DNA of 44,928 nucleotides from Hyphomicrobiales bacterium (GTDB lineage: Bacteria; Pseudomonadota; Alphaproteobacteria; Rhizobiales; Rhizobiaceae), in NCBI GenBank assembly GCA_002400845.2, contig NVRK02000130.1, positions 1-44,928 on the forward strand. The letters are read 5' to 3'. The translations under genes were made by a program, and so were the position numbers. The notes beneath the pieces were generated by a model that was not told where the DNA came from, did not search any database, and was given only the letters and a program-made list of their open reading frames with translations. Shown piece by piece: positions 1-8,616 of this stretch; within the stretch, counting starts at the first letter, position 1, and each line of letters begins with the position of its first letter.

Positions 1-1
1 A

Positions 2-328
2 ATGAACGCTAATGAAAATGCTAAAAATAATCATACCTCACATAGATCTAAGAGCACATCTGGAAAAGCGAGACAAGATATTTTCGAGGACACTGATGCT
101 GCAGTTGCTGGCAAATTAAATAAAACCGTAGAATCGCTTACCGATGAAGCAGGTAAGATGCGCCCAGAAAAACTTAAATATATGGCCGACATGCTGGTTG
201 AGTTAAGAAAAATTGCTGAAAACTTAGATGAAAAAATGGTGTCATATCTTATTGAGATGGCAATTTTAGAATTGCACACAGTTAGATCACTCTCTAATAT
301 TTCTGGCGAAGTAAGCGATAAAAAGTAA
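2..328 (+). CDS. Small hypothetical protein, possibly 5' truncated by the window edge
   Basis: This encodes 108 residues if the ATG at base 2 is the start. No upstream sequence is visible, so the gene may begin earlier. The first 35 residues are polar and rich in Lys, Ser and Asn and look disordered. The part from about residue 45 on is predicted helical and amphipathic, with alternating charged and hydrophobic residues (KLKYMADMLVELRKIAENL), which suggests a coiled coil or helical hairpin. There is no signal peptide or membrane segment. It converges on dprA with a 51-base gap. I do not recognise the family. It may be a conserved rhizobial hypothetical, but nothing seen here assigns a function. 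Confidence 0.6.
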   Translation: MNANENAKNNHTSHRSKSTSGKARQDIFEDTDAAVAGKLNKTVESLTDEAGKMRPEKLKYMADMLVELRKIAENLDEKMVSYLIEMAILELHTVRSLSNISGEVSDKK

Positions 329-379
329 AGTAGTTTTTATTATTTTATAAAATTGCCAAATAGCGGTGATTAAATAGAG

Positions 380-1588
380 TTAGATTAGTGATACTCTGTT
401 GCCGCTATGTCGTTCAATCTTCCCTGCAAGCGATAGTTCAACAATTACCATTTGCACTTGCCCAGGTGTGGCATTTGCAAAGCGAATGATGTCATCAATT
501 TCAACAGGTGAGGGACCAAGTGCATTAATAATGCGTGTCCTGATCTCTTCATCGCTTTCCTCCATAATTTTAGCGTTGCCTTTTTCAGTATTTACGCGTT
601 TGCCATCTATAAGTTGTTGGGTTGAATTTTCTTGATACGAAAACAAATCTTCAGATTCGTCCAATATATTTGAACGCTCAGTTGTTACGAGTAAATCATC
701 GATAATATCTTGCGGATTGGTAACCAGCGTTGCGCCTTGTTTTATCAGCCAATTTGCACCTTCACTGCGTGGATCAAGTGGCGACCCTGGAATAGCGAAT
801 ACAGAGCGACCAGCCTCATTTGCCAGTCTTGCCGAAATAAGCGAGCCAGATCTTTTTGCAGCTTCAATAACGAGTGTTGCTTCGCACAGGCCAGCAATCA
901 AACGATTGCGTTTTGGAAAATCTTGGCTTCGCGGTTGCCAGCCAACGGGCATTTCACTCACCAGTAAGCCATCATTATCAATGATAGCATTTGCTAATTC
1001 ATGGTTTTCTTCTGGAAATATTTTATCAATACCACCAGCAAATACCGCGACGGTACCGCTGACTAAGCTATGCCTATGCGCACTTGTGTCGATGCCTCTG
1101 GCTAGACCTGAAACCACGGCAACGCCTGCTTGTCCTAATTCAGAAGCAAAACGAGAGGTTATTTTAGTGCCACTAATGGATGCATTTCTAGAGCCAACGA
1201 TTGCAATTGATGTACGCTTGAATATGTCTGTATTGCCTCGAACACACAACAACGGAGGAGGGTAATCAATATTGCGCAAAATAGAGGGATATTCAGGCTC
1301 GCCCATACCAATAAAACGCGCACCGCATTTTTGTGCAGTGTCCATTTCGCGTTCGGCAATATCTCTTGATGCAATTTTAATTCGTCTGCCCGAATTGTTT
1401 TTAGCCATCAGTTCAGGCAAGCCTTCAAGGGCTGCACCTGCGGACCTAAAATGATTTATCAAGTCTCTAAACGTGGCTGGCCCAACATTTTCACTGCGAA
1501 TAAGCCTAAGCCAATTTAAGCGTTGCTCATCATTAAGCGTGATAGAACCTTTGGTGGGCGATCGACCTATTTTCGGGCGATCATCCAT
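380..1588 (-). CDS. dprA: DNA processing protein DprA
   Basis: DprA binds incoming single-stranded DNA and loads RecA onto it during natural transformation; many non-competent bacteria also keep it. The 402 residues show an N-terminal helical SAM-like region (about 25-65), the Rossmann-like DprA/Smf core with GSRNAS (132-137), SGLARGIDTSAH (160-171) and FPEENHEL (191-198), and a C-terminal winged-helix segment of about 60 residues (DprA_WH type). The start ATG lies one base after the plsY stop, so it is probably the last gene of the pyrB-pyrC'-plsY-dprA transcript. In many Hyphomicrobiales topA follows dprA; here a convergent small gene follows instead. Family assignment is firm; whether the organism is competent is unknown. 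Confidence 0.95.
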   Translation of the reverse strand: MDDRPKIGRSPTKGSITLNDEQRLNWLRLIRSENVGPATFRDLINHFRSAGAALEGLPELMAKNNSGRRIKIASRDIAEREMDTAQKCGARFIGMGEPEYPSILRNIDYPPPLLCVRGNTDIFKRTSIAIVGSRNASISGTKITSRFASELGQAGVAVVSGLARGIDTSAHRHSLVSGTVAVFAGGIDKIFPEENHELANAIIDNDGLLVSEMPVGWQPRSQDFPKRNRLIAGLCEATLVIEAAKRSGSLISARLANEAGRSVFAIPGSPLDPRSEGANWLIKQGATLVTNPQDIIDDLLVTTERSNILDESEDLFSYQENSTQQLIDGKRVNTEKGNAKIMEESDEEIRTRIINALGPSPVEIDDIIRFANATPGQVQMVIVELSLAGKIERHSGNRVSLI

Positions 1589-1589
1589 T

Positions 1590-2198
1590 TTATTCTTTTG
1601 CGCCTATTTTACTCTCACGGCCAGACAATAGCCTAGAGATATTCTCGCGGTGGAAAAGCCAAGTTAAAATCGTAAGTAAAACCAAAGTGCCAAATATTTG
1701 CGTGTTGCCTAGCCAAAAAGAAGATATCGAAGCGCTAAGCGTTGCGACCAATGCCGCAAGTGAAGAATAGCGTGTTAAAGCCCAAGTGAGTAGCCAAACA
1801 GCTATAAATACTAGCGCTGCTTGCCATAACAAACCAGCCATGACGCCAACAAATGTTGCAACACCTTTGCCGCCTTTAAATTTTAGCCAAATAGGAAAAC
1901 AATGCCCCAAAAATGCACCAATACCAGCCAATATACCAGCTTCAAGACCAAATTGTTTGGCGATAATAACTGCAATTAGCCCTTTTGCCATGTCTGATAA
2001 TAGGGTGGCTGCAGCTAGTTTTTTATTGCCTGTACGCAAAACATTGGTCGCGCCAATATTGCCAGATCCGATAGAGCGAACATCGCCAAGGCCAGCCAAG
2101 CGCGTAAATATTAAGCCAAATGGAATTGAACCAAGTGCATAGCCAAACAATAATGCAATTATCAGCACCCCAGCAGAGCTGTTTAAAATATCCGCCAT
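1590..2198 (-). CDS. plsY: Acyl-phosphate:glycerol-3-phosphate acyltransferase PlsY
   Basis: PlsY transfers the acyl group from acyl-phosphate to glycerol-3-phosphate, the first acylation in phospholipid synthesis, in the inner membrane. The protein has 202 residues and about five hydrophobic helices. Family motifs are visible: GSIPFG (23-28), [11 protein letters not shown] (45-55) and the [15 protein letters not shown] segment near residues 105-125. An in-frame ATG lies further upstream (2231), but ATG 2198 has a GGGAGA Shine-Dalgarno sequence just before it and gives the usual length. It sits 53 bases after pyrC' and one base before dprA, so it is likely co-transcribed with both. Confidence 0.95.
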   Translation of the reverse strand: MADILNSSAGVLIIALLFGYALGSIPFGLIFTRLAGLGDVRSIGSGNIGATNVLRTGNKKLAAATLLSDMAKGLIAVIIAKQFGLEAGILAGIGAFLGHCFPIWLKFKGGKGVATFVGVMAGLLWQAALVFIAVWLLTWALTRYSSLAALVATLSASISSFWLGNTQIFGTLVLLTILTWLFHRENISRLLSGRESKIGAKE

Positions 2199-2251
2199 TT
2201 CATCTCCCATAACGCAATAATAACGATGCAACTTACGTGCTTAAATTCGTA

Positions 2252-3544
2252 TTACGCTTTTTCCGTGTGTATTGTGTTGCCTTCTACCAAGGTTTGCAAC
2301 ACTTTTCCTGAGAAAAGTTCACCTTCAAATGGGGTGTTTTTAGAGCGAGACTTTAATTCAGCCTCTCTGCAAACCCATGGCGCATCAATATCAACAATAC
2401 ATAAATCAGCTTTAGCGCCCTTTTTGAGCGTTCCAGCATCAAGTCCAAATATTTTAGCTGGCTTGGTTGATAAGGCTTCTATGATACGGCTTAGTGGCAC
2501 TTGATCGTTATGGTGCAAGCGCAAAGCTGCCGCCAATAATGTTTCCATGCCAACAGCGCCAGAGGCCGCTTCTGCAAACGGGTGGCGTTTTGTATCAACA
2601 TCATGTGGGTCGTGCGAAGAAACGATAATATCCAAAGTGCCGTTTTTAAGCGCTTCAATCATAGATAAGCGATCATCTTCGGTTCTAAGCGGTGGTGATA
2701 GACGCAAGAATGTTCTGTAACGACCAATATCATTTTCATTAAGCGTTAGTGAATTGATGGATACGCCCGCAGTAATGTTTAGATCGTCATCTTTATAACG
2801 CGCAATTGCTTCAGCAGAAGTACTGGTTGATAATTTTGCGGCGTGGTAATTGCCTTTAGAAAGCGCGGCTATTCTCAAATCGCGTTCAAGAGCAATAATC
2901 TCAGCTTCACGCGGAATACCAGATAGGCCCAAATGCGTAGCGGTTAGGCCTTCATTCATTACGCCATTTGCAGCAAGGTCTTGGTCTTGTGTCTCGGCAG
3001 AAATCACCAAACCAAAATCGCGTGCATAAGTTAATGCCCTACGCAATGTCAGTGGGTTCTTAAATGAATTATGCCCATCTGTTAGCATTACCGCGCCAGC
3101 TTCTTGCAATAGGCCAAACTCAGTCAGTTCTTTGCCTTCAAAACCTTTGGTAACAGCGGCTGATGGATATACATTTACCAATGCATTATCACGTGCCGCA
3201 CGTCTCACATAATCCACTAACGATACTTCATCGATGATTGGGTTTGTATCAGGCATCATAATAAAACTGGTCACACCACCACTTGCGGCCGCAGCTGATG
3301 CAGAAGCAATCGTTTCGCGGTGTTCGCTGCCTGGTTCGCCTGTGTGCACTCTAGCATCCACTAAACCTGGAAAGACATAATTTCCCTTAGCGTCAATAAT
3401 CTGTGAACCATCTGGAGCGGTAATAGCATCTCCGCCTAGGTGAATATCAGCGATCTTGCCATTTTCAATAAGCAGTGAGGCTTTGCCATCAATGCCCTGT
3501 GATGGGTCAACTAGATGCGCATTTTTGATTAAAGTAGAAGCCAT
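2252..3544 (-). CDS. pyrC: Dihydroorotase homologue lacking catalytic metal ligands (PyrC'/PyrX type)
   Basis: The 430-residue protein has the amidohydrolase fold of dihydroorotase, but most zinc ligands are replaced. The HxH pair reads R65-V-H67. The substrate Arg that follows it is Gly69. The His of the usual H.ED segment is absent (SAET, 182-185). The second His of the HxxHxS-like segment is Lys237. The Asp of the DHAPH segment is Ser310. Known pseudo-dihydroorotases such as the pseudomonad PyrC' do not catalyse dihydroorotate formation but hold aspartate carbamoyltransferase in a large complex. The gene overlaps the pyrB stop by one base (TAATG), fitting co-translation with that partner. 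I infer a structural role; an active dihydroorotase should be encoded elsewhere. Confidence 0.88.
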   Translation of the reverse strand: MASTLIKNAHLVDPSQGIDGKASLLIENGKIADIHLGGDAITAPDGSQIIDAKGNYVFPGLVDARVHTGEPGSEHRETIASASAAAASGGVTSFIMMPDTNPIIDEVSLVDYVRRAARDNALVNVYPSAAVTKGFEGKELTEFGLLQEAGAVMLTDGHNSFKNPLTLRRALTYARDFGLVISAETQDQDLAANGVMNEGLTATHLGLSGIPREAEIIALERDLRIAALSKGNYHAAKLSTSTSAEAIARYKDDDLNITAGVSINSLTLNENDIGRYRTFLRLSPPLRTEDDRLSMIEALKNGTLDIIVSSHDPHDVDTKRHPFAEAASGAVGMETLLAAALRLHHNDQVPLSRIIEALSTKPAKIFGLDAGTLKKGAKADLCIVDIDAPWVCREAELKSRSKNTPFEGELFSGKVLQTLVEGNTIHTEKA

Positions 3545-4542
3545 TATTTTTGCTCCTCTTTATGTTTCTTTTCGTTATCTAATCTGTCGTTGGTTTCGAT
3601 CAGCGTTTCGATAACTGCCATTCTAAGCGCAACGCCCATTTCAACTTGTTCTTCTATGACACTTTGCGGGCCATCTGCAACTTCACTGGAAATCTCAACG
3701 CCTCGGTTCATTGGGCCAGGATGCATGACAATGGCATCTTCTTTGGCATATTTTAAACGTTCGCTATCAAGGCCGTAAAACCTAAAATATTCACGGGCAG
3801 AAGGAATAAGCGCGCCAGTCATGCGTTCGCGTTGAACCCGCAACATCATAACGACGTCGCAGTCTTTTAAGCCTTCTTCCATAGAGTTGAATACTTCAAC
3901 GCCGAGCCGCTCAACACCAATTGGTAAAAGCGTAGAAGGCGCGATTAATCGAACTCTAGCACCAAGCGCATTTAGCAATATAATATTTGAACGTGCGACA
4001 CGCGAATGCAAAACATCTCCGCAAATTGCGACTGTTAATCTGGCAACTCGGCCCTTATTGCGTTTAATGGTAAGTGCATCAAGCAATGCTTGCGTTGGGT
4101 GCTCATGAGCGCCGTCGCCTGCATTGATAACAGAGCAACCGACAAGCTTTTGAGCGAGTAATTCGGCAGCGCCAGCCGAATGGTGGCGTACCACCAATAA
4201 ATCTGGCTGCATCGCGTTGAGCGTAATTGCGGTATCAACCAGTGTTTCTCCCTTTTTAACAGACGAAGAGGCAACAGACATGTTCATCACATCTGCGCCA
4301 AGGCGTTTTCCTGCTAATTCGAAGGACGCTTGCGTTCTGGTAGAGGGTTCAAAGAAAAGATTGATTTGCGTGCGTCCACGAAGCACCATTTTTTTCTTCT
4401 CTACCTGCCTTGAGACGCTAACCGCTTTATCAGCCCGCTCAAGCAAATATTCAATGTCATGGGGGGAAAGTTCGGCAATGCCCAGCAAATGCCGGTGGCC
4501 GAAAACATGGGTGTAATTTATTGTATCAATAGCTTTGGTCAT
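3544..4542 (-). CDS. pyrB: Aspartate carbamoyltransferase catalytic subunit
   Basis: PyrB joins carbamoyl phosphate and aspartate to give carbamoyl-aspartate, the committed step of pyrimidine synthesis, in the cytoplasm. The 332-residue protein carries the carbamoyl-phosphate motif FFEPSTRT (63-70), the [10 protein letters not shown] loop (92-101), HPTQALLD (148-155) and [12 protein letters not shown] (273-284). The ATG at 4542 is preferred over a TTG three bases upstream. About 18 charged residues at the C-terminus extend past the normal fold. It is the first gene of a minus-strand operon and overlaps the dihydroorotase homologue by one base. No pyrI regulatory subunit gene is adjacent, consistent with the PyrB-PyrC' type of complex. 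Confidence 0.96.
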   Translation of the reverse strand: MTKAIDTINYTHVFGHRHLLGIAELSPHDIEYLLERADKAVSVSRQVEKKKMVLRGRTQINLFFEPSTRTQASFELAGKRLGADVMNMSVASSSVKKGETLVDTAITLNAMQPDLLVVRHHSAGAAELLAQKLVGCSVINAGDGAHEHPTQALLDALTIKRNKGRVARLTVAICGDVLHSRVARSNIILLNALGARVRLIAPSTLLPIGVERLGVEVFNSMEEGLKDCDVVMMLRVQRERMTGALIPSAREYFRFYGLDSERLKYAKEDAIVMHPGPMNRGVEISSEVADGPQSVIEEQVEMGVALRMAVIETLIETNDRLDNEKKHKEEQK

Positions 4543-4690
4543 CAAAAACCATGCTATATGCCTGAATGGGGGGACTCACAAGTATTAAAGTGCTTTTCAA
4601 CCGTAAAATCGTAATTTGGGTTAATTTTTTAAAGGTCATTACTTTGTTCATCTGGGGAGTATGACTTAAGCCAGTAGCATACCAGTCTAT

Positions 4691-4719
4691 ATTCTGTATT
4701 GTTAAGTCAAATACAGAAT
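4691..4719. promoter_or_regulatory. Perfect 10-bp inverted repeat between pyrB and aidB
   Basis: ATTCTGTATT (4691-4700) and its exact complement AATACAGAAT (4710-4719) are separated by nine bases. The repeat lies about 70 bases upstream of the aidB start and about 150 bases upstream of pyrB. No T-run follows, so an operator is more likely than a terminator. No binding protein can be named from sequence. Confidence 0.6.
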
Positions 4720-4746
4720 CGTGCCAATGTCGGGTATGTTTTCATT

Positions 4747-4752
4747 TATAAT
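4747..4752 (+). promoter_or_regulatory. Candidate -10 box for aidB
   Basis: A perfect TATAAT lies 36 bases before the aidB start codon. No good -35 box is found 16-18 bases upstream. That would fit a promoter needing an activator at the inverted repeat 28 bases further upstream. This is inference from sequence only. Confidence 0.4.
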
Positions 4753-4787
4753 AAAGATGGGAACAATCTTATAGGGAAAATAATGTT

Positions 4788-6413
4788 GTGAACAACCAAT
4801 CTCCAATATTTGGTGGGCATAATGCCTATACTGGTGACACATTGTTGATGCTGGTTTCGTCTGCTTTGCCAGCTGAAAGTAAAGAAGAACTAGAAAAACT
4901 AGGCAAATGGGTAGGTTCTAGCGATGTTTTAGAACTTGCACGCCTAGCAAATACACATATTCCAGTTCTTAAAACTCATAATGCCAAGGGCGATCGATTA
5001 GATCAAGTCGAGTTTCACCCATCTTGGCAAGCTTTTATGCGCAAAAGTAAGGCGAGCGGCCTTGGCGGTTCACTTTGGGAGCAGGGCGCAAAAGACAAAG
5101 GCCAGCGCCATTTAAGCAGGGCCACAAAACTCTTTGTTACGGCTGAAGCAGAAAGTGGACATTTAGGCCCTATCATTACGACAAATGCTTCTATTGCCGC
5201 GCTTATTAAATCGCCTAGCATTGTTAAAGAATGGATGCCGCTGGTTGTTTCAAGAAAATATGATTCAAGCCAAAAGGCACCGGCAAATAAAGCAGGTGTT
5301 ACGATTGGTTTGGCTACCACAGAGCGTCAAGCAGGGGCAGATCTTCAAAATATTGAAACGACAGCCACGCCTGGTGGCGCTCAAAACAGAGGGATTTGGA
5401 AGATAAATGGCGCGAAATGGTTTGTTTCAGCGCCAATGTGTGATGCGTTTTTGGTGCTTGCCAAAACGCCAAAAGGCCCATCTTGCTTTATAATGCCTCG
5501 TCTTTTGCCTAATGGTAATAATAATGGCTTTCAATTACAGCGCATAAAAGACAAAATAGGCAATAGATCTAATGCGTCGTGTGAGGTGAACCTTGTAAAC
5601 GCATTGGGTCAATTAGTGGGTGTAGAAGGACAAGGCATTGCTACACTTGCAGAAATGCAAAACCAAATTATGGTCGATAGCGCCATCACTTCAACAGGTA
5701 TAATGCGGGTCAGCGTATGGGAAGCGGTGGAACACTGCCGTCATAGAACCGTTTCTGGCGCAAAGCTTATAGACCAACCGCTTATGCAACGTGTATTGGC
5801 TGATATGGCAATAGACGTGGCCGCTTGTACGGTATTAAGCTTTAGGCTTGCGCAATCTTACGACAGATCAGGGGCAAACCCAACAGAGCAAGCCTATTCG
5901 CGCATAATGACACCTGTTATTAAATATTGGACAAGTAAAATTGCGCCATCAGTCATTGCTGAATGCTTAGAAAGCGTTGGCGTTAATGGATATGTTGAAG
6001 ATAGTAATTTGGCGCGCCATTATCGCGAAGCACCTATGAACAGCCTATGGGAAGGTGGCGGCAATAAGCATTGCTTAGATGCTATTGCCTTAATCTCTAA
6101 GCGTCCAGAAATGCTAGATGCCATACTTTCTACATTAGAGCGTGATTTGGGCGGGAAAGCGGCTTCTAAAACTGTTGATGTTATACGCACAGCACATGCA
6201 ATGGCAGTAGATGATAAAGGTTCTGCTCGTATTTTAACTGAGCAATTAGCGCTTACCGCCGCCGCCGCAGAATTAAAACGTATTGGTTTAACAGAGCTTG
6301 CGGATGCATTTATTGAAACTAGGTTAGGGGGGCTGTGGCGCTCTACCTATGGTATGTTAGACACACGCCAAAATGCAAAATCTATTGTGAATGCGCTTTA
6401 CCCTGAAAAGTAA
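4788..6413 (+). CDS. aidB: AidB-type acyl-CoA dehydrogenase family protein
   Basis: AidB is a flavin protein of the acyl-CoA dehydrogenase superfamily, induced by alkylation damage in E. coli. It binds DNA and is thought to protect it. The 541 residues equal the E. coli length. Diagnostic segments include WFVSAPMCDAFLVLAKT, the KDKIGNRSNASCEV stretch in the middle, and the REAPMNSLWEGGGN signature in the C-terminal half, followed by the helical domain that binds DNA in E. coli AidB. The start is GTG 4788, supported because the N-terminal residues resemble the E. coli N-terminus. A two-codon ORF overlaps this start. It is divergent from pyrB and stands alone. Confidence 0.92.
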   Translation: MNNQSPIFGGHNAYTGDTLLMLVSSALPAESKEELEKLGKWVGSSDVLELARLANTHIPVLKTHNAKGDRLDQVEFHPSWQAFMRKSKASGLGGSLWEQGAKDKGQRHLSRATKLFVTAEAESGHLGPIITTNASIAALIKSPSIVKEWMPLVVSRKYDSSQKAPANKAGVTIGLATTERQAGADLQNIETTATPGGAQNRGIWKINGAKWFVSAPMCDAFLVLAKTPKGPSCFIMPRLLPNGNNNGFQLQRIKDKIGNRSNASCEVNLVNALGQLVGVEGQGIATLAEMQNQIMVDSAITSTGIMRVSVWEAVEHCRHRTVSGAKLIDQPLMQRVLADMAIDVAACTVLSFRLAQSYDRSGANPTEQAYSRIMTPVIKYWTSKIAPSVIAECLESVGVNGYVEDSNLARHYREAPMNSLWEGGGNKHCLDAIALISKRPEMLDAILSTLERDLGGKAASKTVDVIRTAHAMAVDDKGSARILTEQLALTAAAAELKRIGLTELADAFIETRLGGLWRSTYGMLDTRQNAKSIVNALYPEK

Positions 6414-6542
6414 GAATAACGCTAAGTTACTTAATTAACTCTGTATATTATATAAGCCCTGACCGCGTTAACCTTAACAAATGGTTTACGTTGCAATTTT
6501 GACAATATTAGGGGATATTCTAGTAGCTGAAAGGTCTGGTTT

Positions 6543-6905
6543 ATGCGTACTTTGTTGTTATTATGGTTTGCCCCACTTGTTTTATTTTGGGGGTGGTATG
6601 GTTTGAGTTCCAATGGCATTGATTTTGGAATGCACATGTTTTCTCGTGAAGTACATGATCTACTTTTCCATCTATATGGCCAAGTTTTGGGTGTTCCTGC
6701 AAGTGAAGTTCCCGCATTAGCGGCAGGGGCATGTGCCTTTGATTCACTTTTAGTTGGTGTAATTGCAGCGTATCGCTGGCGCAAAAAATGGTTCCCAACG
6801 GTTAAACAAACTGTTCTATCACTTTGGTACGATATGGGTAACGATACAGATGTTGCTGAATCTAACGAAGATTTTTCAATCGGTCCAATGCACCCTGCAG
6901 AATAA
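6543..6905 (+). CDS. Small membrane protein, probably DUF6105 family
   Basis: The 120-residue protein starts with a hydrophobic helix (residues 2-22, [19 protein letters not shown]), followed by a short loop, an amphipathic stretch rich in His and Phe, and a second hydrophobic segment around 60-78. The C-terminal 35 residues are charged and probably cytoplasmic. The pattern matches my recollection of the rhizobial DUF6105 family, which has no known function. An AAAGGT sequence precedes the ATG. The last 44 bases overlap the 3' end of ruvX on the other strand, so the two transcripts converge with complementary ends. Confidence 0.75.
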   Translation: MRTLLLLWFAPLVLFWGWYGLSSNGIDFGMHMFSREVHDLLFHLYGQVLGVPASEVPALAAGACAFDSLLVGVIAAYRWRKKWFPTVKQTVLSLWYDMGNDTDVAESNEDFSIGPMHPAE

Positions 6906-7335
6906 AAGTTGCAGCCGCTGAATCTATTTTTTCGGCACGTTTTTTACGAGACATATCCGCTTCAATCATGGCGCGTTCTGCCGCAACCGTAGACAGTCGC
7001 TCATCCCAAAAGACAACAGGCAAATCGCATTTTTGCGCCATATTGCGTACAAAAGCGCGTGTTGCCTGCGCACGAGGCCCTTCAGAACCGTTCATATTAA
7101 GCGGTAGGCCAATAACAATTGCAAAAGCATCTTGAATTGCAATTATCTCGTTAAGCTCAATCATATCATTGGTGAACTTTGTACGTTTTATGGTTTTAAC
7201 GCTACTGGCAATCGATAAAAGACCGTCGGATACAGCAACACCAATCGTCTTTGTGCCAAGGTCTAGGCAAATAATGCGCTGGTGTTTTTGTTGCAATGGT
7301 AAAACTGCGTCAATTTCAATTACATTATCAGACAT
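6862..7335 (-). CDS. ruvX: Putative pre-16S rRNA nuclease / Holliday junction resolvase RuvX (YqgF)
   Basis: YqgF/RuvX proteins have an RNase H-like fold and are implicated in 5' maturation of 16S rRNA and, by similarity, in Holliday junction resolution. The 157 residues contain the [13 protein letters not shown] motif with acidic D25, GLPLNMNG (76-83), DERLST (111-116) and a final acidic D138 before the last helix, so the catalytic acids are present. A TTG four codons upstream is possible, but ATG 7335 has better spacing from the AGGA sequence. It is divergent from the UPF0173 gene and converges on the small membrane protein with a 44-base overlap. Confidence 0.92.
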   Translation of the reverse strand: MSDNVIEIDAVLPLQQKHQRIICLDLGTKTIGVAVSDGLLSIASSVKTIKRTKFTNDMIELNEIIAIQDAFAIVIGLPLNMNGSEGPRAQATRAFVRNMAQKCDLPVVFWDERLSTVAAERAMIEADMSRKKRAEKIDSAAATFILQGALDRLKNLR

Positions 7336-7369
7336 TATTATTTGCAATCCTGAATTCTAGTTTATAATG

Positions 7370-7401
7370 ATGCGTAACGCATTATGCGTTCTATGATGCG
7401 T
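7370..7401. promoter_or_regulatory. Cluster of four ATGCGT/ACGCAT hexamers
   Basis: Within 32 bases of the ruvX/UPF0173 divergent region there are ATGCGT (7370-7375), ACGCAT (7377-7382), ATGCGT (7384-7389) and ATGCGT (7396-7401). The first two form a perfect 13-base palindrome with a one-base centre. A TATAAT (7363-7368) abuts the cluster. This looks like a multi-site operator; the factor is unknown. Confidence 0.5.
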
Positions 7402-7448
7402 TTAGAGAACAAAATCAAATACACAATTTCAAATAAAGAGATTATTTC

Positions 7449-8153
7449 ATGAAAATCACATATCATGGCCATTCGACATTTGCGCTAGAATTTGGTTCTA
7501 ACAAAGTTTTAGTCGATCCTTTTTTCAAGGGAAATGCCGCATTTAATGAAGAAAATTTTGAAGAAGTAATTAAGGGCACGACCCATATTGCCCTAACGCA
7601 TGGGCATTATGATCATCTAGGTGATACAATTGAGATTGTTGAGAAAACAGGTGCGCATGTTATCGCAAATTTTGATATTTGTGTGTGGCTTGCCAGCAAA
7701 GGCGTATCTAATGTTGACAGAGGCAACACTGGCGGCACAATTTTGCAGAATGGCTTTTCGATCACATTTGTTCACGCACGCCATTCAAGTTGCTACTTAG
7801 ATGAGGATGGCATCAGCCATGCAATGGGAAATGCCAATGGTTTAGTATTTCATATTGAAGATGAAAAGTCGGTCTACTTTATGGGCGATACAGATATTTT
7901 TGGTGATATGGCGCTTATTCAAGAATTGCATCAGCCTCAAATCGGTATCGTTCCAATTGGTGACAGGGCAACTATGGGGCCAGCAATTGCTGCTTTGTCT
8001 TGTCGACGATACTTTAAATTCGAATACATTTTTCCATGCCATTACGCGTCGCATGAATTGCTTGAGAAAGACGCAAGTAACTTTATTGCTGCATTAGAGG
8101 AAGACAGCTCTAAAGTAAAAGCACCAAAGTCAGGCGATACAACAACGCTTTAG
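7449..8153 (+). CDS. UPF0173 family metal-dependent hydrolase
   Basis: This 234-residue cytoplasmic protein has the metallo-beta-lactamase fold. The metal-binding motif HGHYDHLGD is at 51-59, preceded by the usual N-terminal strands with HGHST (6-10). HARHSS and MGDTDIFGD follow, and a final His lies in the PCHYAS segment near the C-terminus. Both length and motif order fit the UPF0173/YtkL-like family. Its substrate is not established. It stands between the divergent ruvX and the downstream gatCA, with 102 bases before gatC, so it could share transcripts with gatCA or stand alone. Confidence 0.92.
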   Translation: MKITYHGHSTFALEFGSNKVLVDPFFKGNAAFNEENFEEVIKGTTHIALTHGHYDHLGDTIEIVEKTGAHVIANFDICVWLASKGVSNVDRGNTGGTILQNGFSITFVHARHSSCYLDEDGISHAMGNANGLVFHIEDEKSVYFMGDTDIFGDMALIQELHQPQIGIVPIGDRATMGPAIAALSCRRYFKFEYIFPCHYASHELLEKDASNFIAALEEDSSKVKAPKSGDTTTL

Positions 8154-8222
8154 TGTTTTTCGCATTGAACATCTAAGCCAAGGTCGTTATACGCTGGTTC
8201 AAGATAATACTCATACTTTAAA

Positions 8223-8238
8223 GGCCTAGAATTAGGCC
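8223..8238 (+). promoter_or_regulatory. GC-rich hairpin in the gatC leader
   Basis: GGCCTA (8223-8228) and TAGGCC (8233-8238) form a perfect 6-bp stem closed by a GAAT loop. It ends eight bases before the gatC Shine-Dalgarno GGAG (8247-8250). No T-run follows, so it is not a typical terminator. It may stabilise the 5' end or modulate gatC translation. Confidence 0.45.
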
Positions 8239-8255
8239 AACCAAATGGAGCCGGA

Positions 8256-8543
8256 ATGTCTGTAGATATTACCACTGTTAAACGTGTTGCAAAACTTGCT
8301 CGCCTTGCTGTTAGCGATGCTGAGGCTGAAAAAATGCAGGGCGAATTGAACAATATTATTGGCTTTATTGAACAGTTGAGCGAAGTAAATGTAGAGGGTG
8401 TTGAGGCAATGACATCGGTTGTTGATACAACCATGCGCAGACGTGATGACATTGTGAATGATGGTAATAAGGTCGACGATATTGTTGCAAACGCACCTAT
8501 CACCGAAGATAATTTCTTCACAGTGCCAAAAGTTATAGAATAG
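8256..8543 (+). CDS. gatC: Aspartyl/glutamyl-tRNA amidotransferase subunit C
   Basis: GatC is the small subunit of the GatCAB complex, which converts mischarged Glu-tRNA(Gln) and/or Asp-tRNA(Asn) to Gln-tRNA and Asn-tRNA. It wraps around and bridges GatA and GatB. At 95 residues it has the usual length, beginning with the [20 protein letters not shown] helix. A helix around [16 protein letters not shown] comes next, then the conserved RRDDIV segment and a C-terminal tail ending in [14 protein letters not shown] lies five bases before the ATG. gatA follows 73 bases later; gatB lies about 3.5 kb beyond gatA. Confidence 0.96.
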   Translation: MSVDITTVKRVAKLARLAVSDAEAEKMQGELNNIIGFIEQLSEVNVEGVEAMTSVVDTTMRRRDDIVNDGNKVDDIVANAPITEDNFFTVPKVIE

Positions 8544-8616
8544 GGTTCACCTTCTTTTCGACATCACAAGATTTTACAGACTTTATAAAGAACTTATCAA
8601 AACGAACTGGCCGAAT

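Noticed and set aside
6431..6798. Minus-strand open frames opposite the DUF6105-like gene
   Set aside because: They lie antisense to a gene with good membrane-protein composition and a Shine-Dalgarno, and show no family features.
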